Source: Bacteroidia bacterium (GTDB taxonomy: Bacteria; Bacteroidota; Bacteroidia; Chitinophagales; Saprospiraceae). From it: a stretch of DNA of 19,214 nt. Where the stretch lies: assembly GCA_030432855.1 (NCBI GenBank), contig JAUILM010000020.1:1-19214 (forward strand), given 5' to 3'. Below, one piece after another: positions 15,630-19,214 of this stretch (within the stretch, counting starts at the first letter, position 1; each line of letters starts with the position of its first letter). The translations under genes and the position numbers were made by a program. Under the pieces are notes generated by a model. That model saw nothing but the letters and a program-made list of their open reading frames with translations, ran no database searches and had not been told where the DNA came from.

Positions 15630-18600
15630 CTAGTTAATCACACTGAGTTTGCTACTTACTGCGCCCAGACCGGTATCTGCAATGATCACATACATGCCAG
15701 TCTCAAGCTGATCAACTCCAAAAGTAAGGACTTGAGAACCCTGTCCAACAAATCCAAAATCTCGAGACACCACCATGCGACCCGTAAGATCGAAAACATA
15801 CATTTTTACCACGGTTGACTCAGGGAGATCAAGGAATAGTGTGCCTTCTTGTACCACTGGATTCTTTACGCGGATTGACAGACCATTATCTGCTGTTTGA
15901 TAATCCACTTTAGTTGTCTGCAGATCACCAAAAATTCCGTATTCAGTAAGAGCTGTCCAGCCATACGCCCAGTTATCTTCGCCAAAAGCTCCGATAAAGG
16001 GTACGTCTTCGAAGAAATCGTCTCCAACGGAAGTACCCATGTTTAGGATGGGAGCTCCAATCGCTGGTCTCGGATCTAATCCACCATCCGTTAACCTGGA
16101 AATGCCTCTCAACTGGGGATCAATCAACTGATTATTATTGTCTGCAATGTGCTGGATAAAGGCTGCTACATCACCTTCTCTAATATCCATGATTGAATCT
16201 AAATCATTTCCGCCATCTCCAAAGTTGAACCAAATGTTGTTGGTGAAAGATATATCACCAGCGACAAAACGATCATAGGTTTCCTGATCATCAATTCGTA
16301 CTGCGCTTCCACTAAATTCCGTCCAGATGGAATTATGAAACTGTCCGGAACCATCAGACTTCATCCGGAATGCATCATTATTAGGCGTTCCGGAATCAGC
16401 CCCAGTACCAATCTGTGTTACATTGCTGAAAACTGGAACTGTTTTGGGATTAAGACTCGGTGCTTCACTACCATCGATTTCATATCCTCTTTCACCGTAT
16501 CCCACGTCATTGATTGAAAACAAGAACTGTCCTTTTCCTGCCCAGCTCTGATCATAATCGTACGCTTCATCGCCGCAGAAACCGACTACTGCGTGCTTGA
16601 TATTTACAGTGCCACCAAATAACTCGATTCCGTCATCTTTATTGGCAAATACTTCTACATAATCAATTTCGGTGCCTGCCCCTACAGATCCAAGGGTTAG
16701 ACCATTGATTTCGTTATCCGGAGCAATCTCGTTACCCCCATGTCGAATTGATATGTATTTCAACACCCCAGAATTATCCATGGGATCATCTCCTCCATAC
16801 AGAGCTTTATCTCCGTATGCCTCAGTGGGAATCCCTTCGATATTGAATTCAGTAGCTTCATTTAGGAATCCTCCTGGTGCTCTACCCAGGATCACTAATC
16901 CACCCCAAAGGCTGTTGTCACTAGGTAGTACATCATCTGTGGTCGAAAGATCATCTAATGAGGAAGTGAAAATAATAGGACTCTCTGCAGTCCCTTCAGC
17001 ATAAATCTGTGCACCTCTCGAAATGATAAGTGCAGAAGCTGCATCGGTAGTGGATGGCATTGACAAGGCCTTCACTACTGTGCCAGGGGCAATGTTTAGG
17101 ACACCACCTTCTTCCAAAAATACATAGCCATCAAGCGTATACGTATTATTGGCAGTCCAATTATACGTTTCACCACCCACCAGATCTTCATCTTTAATGA
17201 CAAAGTCCGTACCTGGTGCTGTTACATCCAGATCACCGAAGATGCCATATTCGCTCATAGCGGTCCATCCGGCAGCCCAGTTCGTCTCTCCAAAAGCTCC
17301 TACATAGGAAACATCAGTAAAGAAATCATCATTCACATCAGTAGCCATAGAAAGAACGGGTGCTCCGATCGCAGGACGAGGATCGAGACCACCGTCCTGA
17401 TTTCTTGAAATACCTCGCAGGTATGGGTCTGTCAACAAGTTATCATTATCAGCAACGTGCTGTACAAAGGCTGCAGCATCACCGGCACGGATATCCATGA
17501 TTGCCTCAAGATCATTTCCTCCACTTCCGAAGTTATACCAAACATTATTTACAAAAGCAATATCACCAGCTGCAAACCGATCATAAGTTTCCTGATCATC
17601 TATACGTACTGCGCTACCACTGAACTCGGTCCAGATCGAATTGTAGAATTGACCGGATCCATCCGATTTCATTCGGAATCCATCGTTATTAGGAGTTCCG
17701 GAAGTCGATCCAGTACCAATTTGAGTTACATTGCTGAATACAGGAACCGTCTTGGGATTCAGACTTGGAGCTTCACTTCCATCGATCTCATATCCTCTCT
17801 CGCCATAGCCTACATCATTGATGGAGAACAACCACTGACCCTTACCAGCCCAGCTTTGATCATAGTCGTAAGCTTCATCACCGCAGAATCCCACAACCGC
17901 GTGCTTAATATTAACGGTTCCACCAAAGAATTCGATACCGTCATCTTTATTGGCAAATACTTCAATGTAATCGATTTCTGTACCGGCTCCAACAGATCCT
18001 AATGTAAGACCATTGATTTCATTATCCGGAGCGATCTCGTTACCACCATGTCGGATCGATACATACTTCAATACACCAGAGTTGTCCATTGGATCATCTC
18101 CACCATACAATGCTTTATCACCGTACGCCTCGGTTGGTATTCCCTCTATATTGAACTCAGTAGCTTCATTGAGAAATCCTCCGGGAGCTCTACCTAGTAT
18201 CACTAATCCGCCCCAGAGACTATTATCGCTGGGTAATACATCATCTACCACTGTAACATCGTCCAAAGTTGTTGTAAAAATGATAGGCTGTTCTGCTGTT
18301 CCGATTGCGTTGATTTGCGCACCTCTGGAAATGATCAAAGCAGAAGCGGCATCTGTGGTAGAAGGCATTGACATACCTTTGATGACAGTACCCGGTGCAA
18401 TGTTCAGCACACCGCCATCTTCCAGGAATACATAACCATCCAGTATATATGTATTATTTGCTGTCCAGTTATAGGTTTCTCCTCCTACCAGATCAGCATC
18501 AGTGATTACAATTTCCTGAGAGGGAACGGTAACGTCCAGATCACCAAAAATACCATACTCACTAAGTGCCGTCCATCCAGCAGCCCAGTTTTCAGCACCA

Positions 18601-19214
18601 AAAGCTCCAATATAAGCTACCTCAGTAAAGAAATCATCTTCCACGGCAACACCCTGTGTAAGAATGGGAGCTCCAATCGCAGGTCGTGGATCCAGGCCAC
18701 CATCGGCTTCACGCGAAATACCTCGCAGAAATGGGTCCGTTAATTGATTTCCATTATCTGTTAAGTGGGCTATAAATGCTGAAACATCTCCCTCCCGAAT
18801 ATCCACTATAGAGTCTACATCATTTCCTCCATCTCCGAAGTTATACCATACATTGTTATTAAAAACGATGTCTCCTGCAGCAAATCGATCATATGTTTCC
18901 TGATCATCAATACGTACAGAACTACCACTAAATTCAGTCCAGATGGAATTGTGGAAGTGCCCTGAACCATCTGACTTCATTCTGAAAGCATCATTATTAG
19001 GTGTTCCGGAAGTGGATCCTGTACCAATCTGCGTAACATTGCTGAATACTGGGACAGTTTTAGGATTTAAACTCGGAGCTTCACTACCATCTATTTCATA
19101 TCCTCTTTCTCCGTATTCTACATCATTGATTGAGAACAACCACTGGCCTTTACCAGCCCAGCTCTGATCGTAATCAAATGCTTCATCTCCACAGTAGCTA
19201 ACTACAGCGTGCTT
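15630..19214 (-). CDS. Giant secreted repeat protein with T9SS sorting domain, 5' end outside window
   Basis: Predicted cell-surface or extracellular protein exported through the type IX system. At least 1194 codons are visible and the frame runs off the right edge; the TTG at 19139 is internal and is not a start, because the preceding 25 codons match the other repeat units. The body consists of a 436-residue unit: two complete copies and the C-terminal half of a third. Each opens with VI-D-DLVGGETYNWTANNTY, continues with LNIAPGTVIKG, LWGGLVILGRAPGGFLNEAT, ISIRHGGNEIAPDNEINGLTLG and GDEAYDYDQSW, and ends near GWTALSEYGIFGDL. The pattern suggests a beta-helix-like scaffold. The last ~85 residues (from about LSIRVKNPVVQ) form a Por-type C-terminal signal with LPESTVVKMYVFDLTGRMV and LETGMYVI. 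Ligand or enzyme activity is unknown. It lies upstream of the receptor gene. Confidence 0.9.
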   Translation of the reverse strand, partial: KHAVVSYCGDEAFDYDQSWAGKGQWLFSINDVEYGERGYEIDGSEAPSLNPKTVPVFSNVTQIGTGSTSGTPNNDAFRMKSDGSGHFHNSIWTEFSGSSVRIDDQETYDRFAAGDIVFNNNVWYNFGDGGNDVDSIVDIREGDVSAFIAHLTDNGNQLTDPFLRGISREADGGLDPRPAIGAPILTQGVAVEDDFFTEVAYIGAFGAENWAAGWTALSEYGIFGDLDVTVPSQEIVITDADLVGGETYNWTANNTYILDGYVFLEDGGVLNIAPGTVIKGMSMPSTTDAASALIISRGAQINAIGTAEQPIIFTTTLDDVTVVDDVLPSDNSLWGGLVILGRAPGGFLNEATEFNIEGIPTEAYGDKALYGGDDPMDNSGVLKYVSIRHGGNEIAPDNEINGLTLGSVGAGTEIDYIEVFANKDDGIEFFGGTVNIKHAVVGFCGDEAYDYDQSWAGKGQWLFSINDVGYGERGYEIDGSEAPSLNPKTVPVFSNVTQIGTGSTSGTPNNDGFRMKSDGSGQFYNSIWTEFSGSAVRIDDQETYDRFAAGDIAFVNNVWYNFGSGGNDLEAIMDIRAGDAAAFVQHVADNDNLLTDPYLRGISRNQDGGLDPRPAIGAPVLSMATDVNDDFFTDVSYVGAFGETNWAAGWTAMSEYGIFGDLDVTAPGTDFVIKDEDLVGGETYNWTANNTYTLDGYVFLEEGGVLNIAPGTVVKALSMPSTTDAASALIISRGAQIYAEGTAESPIIFTSSLDDLSTTDDVLPSDNSLWGGLVILGRAPGGFLNEATEFNIEGIPTEAYGDKALYGGDDPMDNSGVLKYISIRHGGNEIAPDNEINGLTLGSVGAGTEIDYVEVFANKDDGIELFGGTVNIKHAVVGFCGDEAYDYDQSWAGKGQFLFSINDVGYGERGYEIDGSEAPSLNPKTVPVFSNVTQIGTGADSGTPNNDAFRMKSDGSGQFHNSIWTEFSGSAVRIDDQETYDRFVAGDISFTNNIWFNFGDGGNDLDSIMDIREGDVAAFIQHIADNNNQLIDPQLRGISRLTDGGLDPRPAIGAPILNMGTSVGDDFFEDVPFIGAFGEDNWAYGWTALTEYGIFGDLQTTKVDYQTADNGLSIRVKNPVVQEGTLFLDLPESTVVKMYVFDLTGRMVVSRDFGFVGQGSQVLTFGVDQLETGMYVIIADTGLGAVSSKLSVIN
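15921..17201 (-). repeat. Repeat unit C (last complete copy) of the secreted protein
   Basis: Coding repeat of about 1281 bases, from VIKDEDLVGG to the GDL before the sorting domain. It aligns to the preceding unit at an offset of exactly 1308 bases (436 codons), as shown by the FSINDVGYGERGYEIDG segment recurring at that spacing. Confidence 0.93.
17202..18509 (-). repeat. Repeat unit B (complete copy) of the secreted protein
   Basis: Coding repeat of 1308 bases from VITDADLVGG to just before the next VIKDEDLVGG. Protein identity to unit C is very high across the core; in a sampled 60-base stretch (17989-18048 against 16681-16740) there are 8 base differences and no amino acid change. Confidence 0.93.
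18510..19214 (-). repeat. Repeat unit A (C-terminal part) of the secreted protein, cut by window edge
   Basis: The last ~235 codons of a further unit, from KHAVVSYCGDEAFDYDQSW at the edge to the linker LDVTVPSQEI. It has more substitutions than B and C (SYCGDEAF for GFCGDEAY, DVEYG for DVGYG). How many units lie further upstream cannot be seen. Confidence 0.9.

Noticed and set aside
16672..18435. Similar plus-strand open frames recurring at a 1.3-kb spacing (16672-17004 and 18013-18435)
   Set aside because: They recur only because the coding repeat beneath them recurs; both are antisense shadows.
15921..19214. Long repeat array considered as CRISPR, transposon copies or recent segmental duplication
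   Set aside because: The period is 1308 bases, fully coding, in one frame, with silent differences between copies and no spacers or target-site duplications.

Overview
The window looks like a chromosomal segment of a member of the Bacteroidota. Three lines of evidence support this: a C-terminal type IX secretion (T9SS, Por-type) sorting domain, a TonB-dependent receptor with an N-terminal carboxypeptidase-regulatory-like domain, and several close matches to the Bacteroidota -7 promoter box TAnnTTTG. Shine-Dalgarno sequences are also scarce. The genus cannot be told from the sequence; a free-living, possibly marine lineage is a guess. No rRNA, tRNA, CRISPR array, prophage or insertion sequence was seen.

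Layout. (1) Bases 3-2414, plus strand: the 3' part of an esterase-D-like alpha/beta hydrolase gene (5' end outside the window), then directly a leucyl aminopeptidase (M17) gene. (2) 2423-4683, minus strand: a translationally coupled pair of lipoprotein genes, a parallel beta-helix protein and a di-heme c-type cytochrome. This is a recurring two-gene partnership of unknown function. (3) 4841-9959, plus strand: glycogen synthase (glgA) and ADP-glucose pyrophosphorylase (glgC), overlapping by 4 bases, then an ATP-grasp ligase gene overlapping glgC by 14 bases, then a GT4 glycosyltransferase behind its own promoter-like box. (4) 9956-11984, minus strand: a class I glutamine-amidotransferase-like gene and, 7 bases downstream, an uncharacterised ATP-grasp-like gene. 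(5) 12192-12482, minus strand: a small ferredoxin-like-fold protein, with a large imperfect hairpin downstream of it. (6) 12697-19214, minus strand: a TonB-dependent outer-membrane receptor, preceded (in transcription order) by a very large secreted protein made of tandem 436-residue units and ending in a T9SS sorting domain; its 5' end lies outside the window.

How the genes fit together. GlgC makes ADP-glucose and GlgA polymerises it; no branching enzyme, debranching enzyme or phosphorylase is present here. The ATP-grasp, GT4, amidotransferase and second ATP-grasp-like genes form two facing groups that meet at a shared TTAA stop palindrome. Their chemistry (carboxylate activation, amide transfer, glycosyl transfer) would suit a small-molecule, peptide or glycoconjugate pathway, but that is inference. 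The receptor and the repeat protein are separated by a terminator whose T-run doubles as the receptor's -7 box, so they are neighbours with separate transcription signals. The most unusual item is the repeat protein: two complete and one partial copy of a domain that usually occurs once per protein, nearly identical in amino acids but clearly diverged at synonymous sites.
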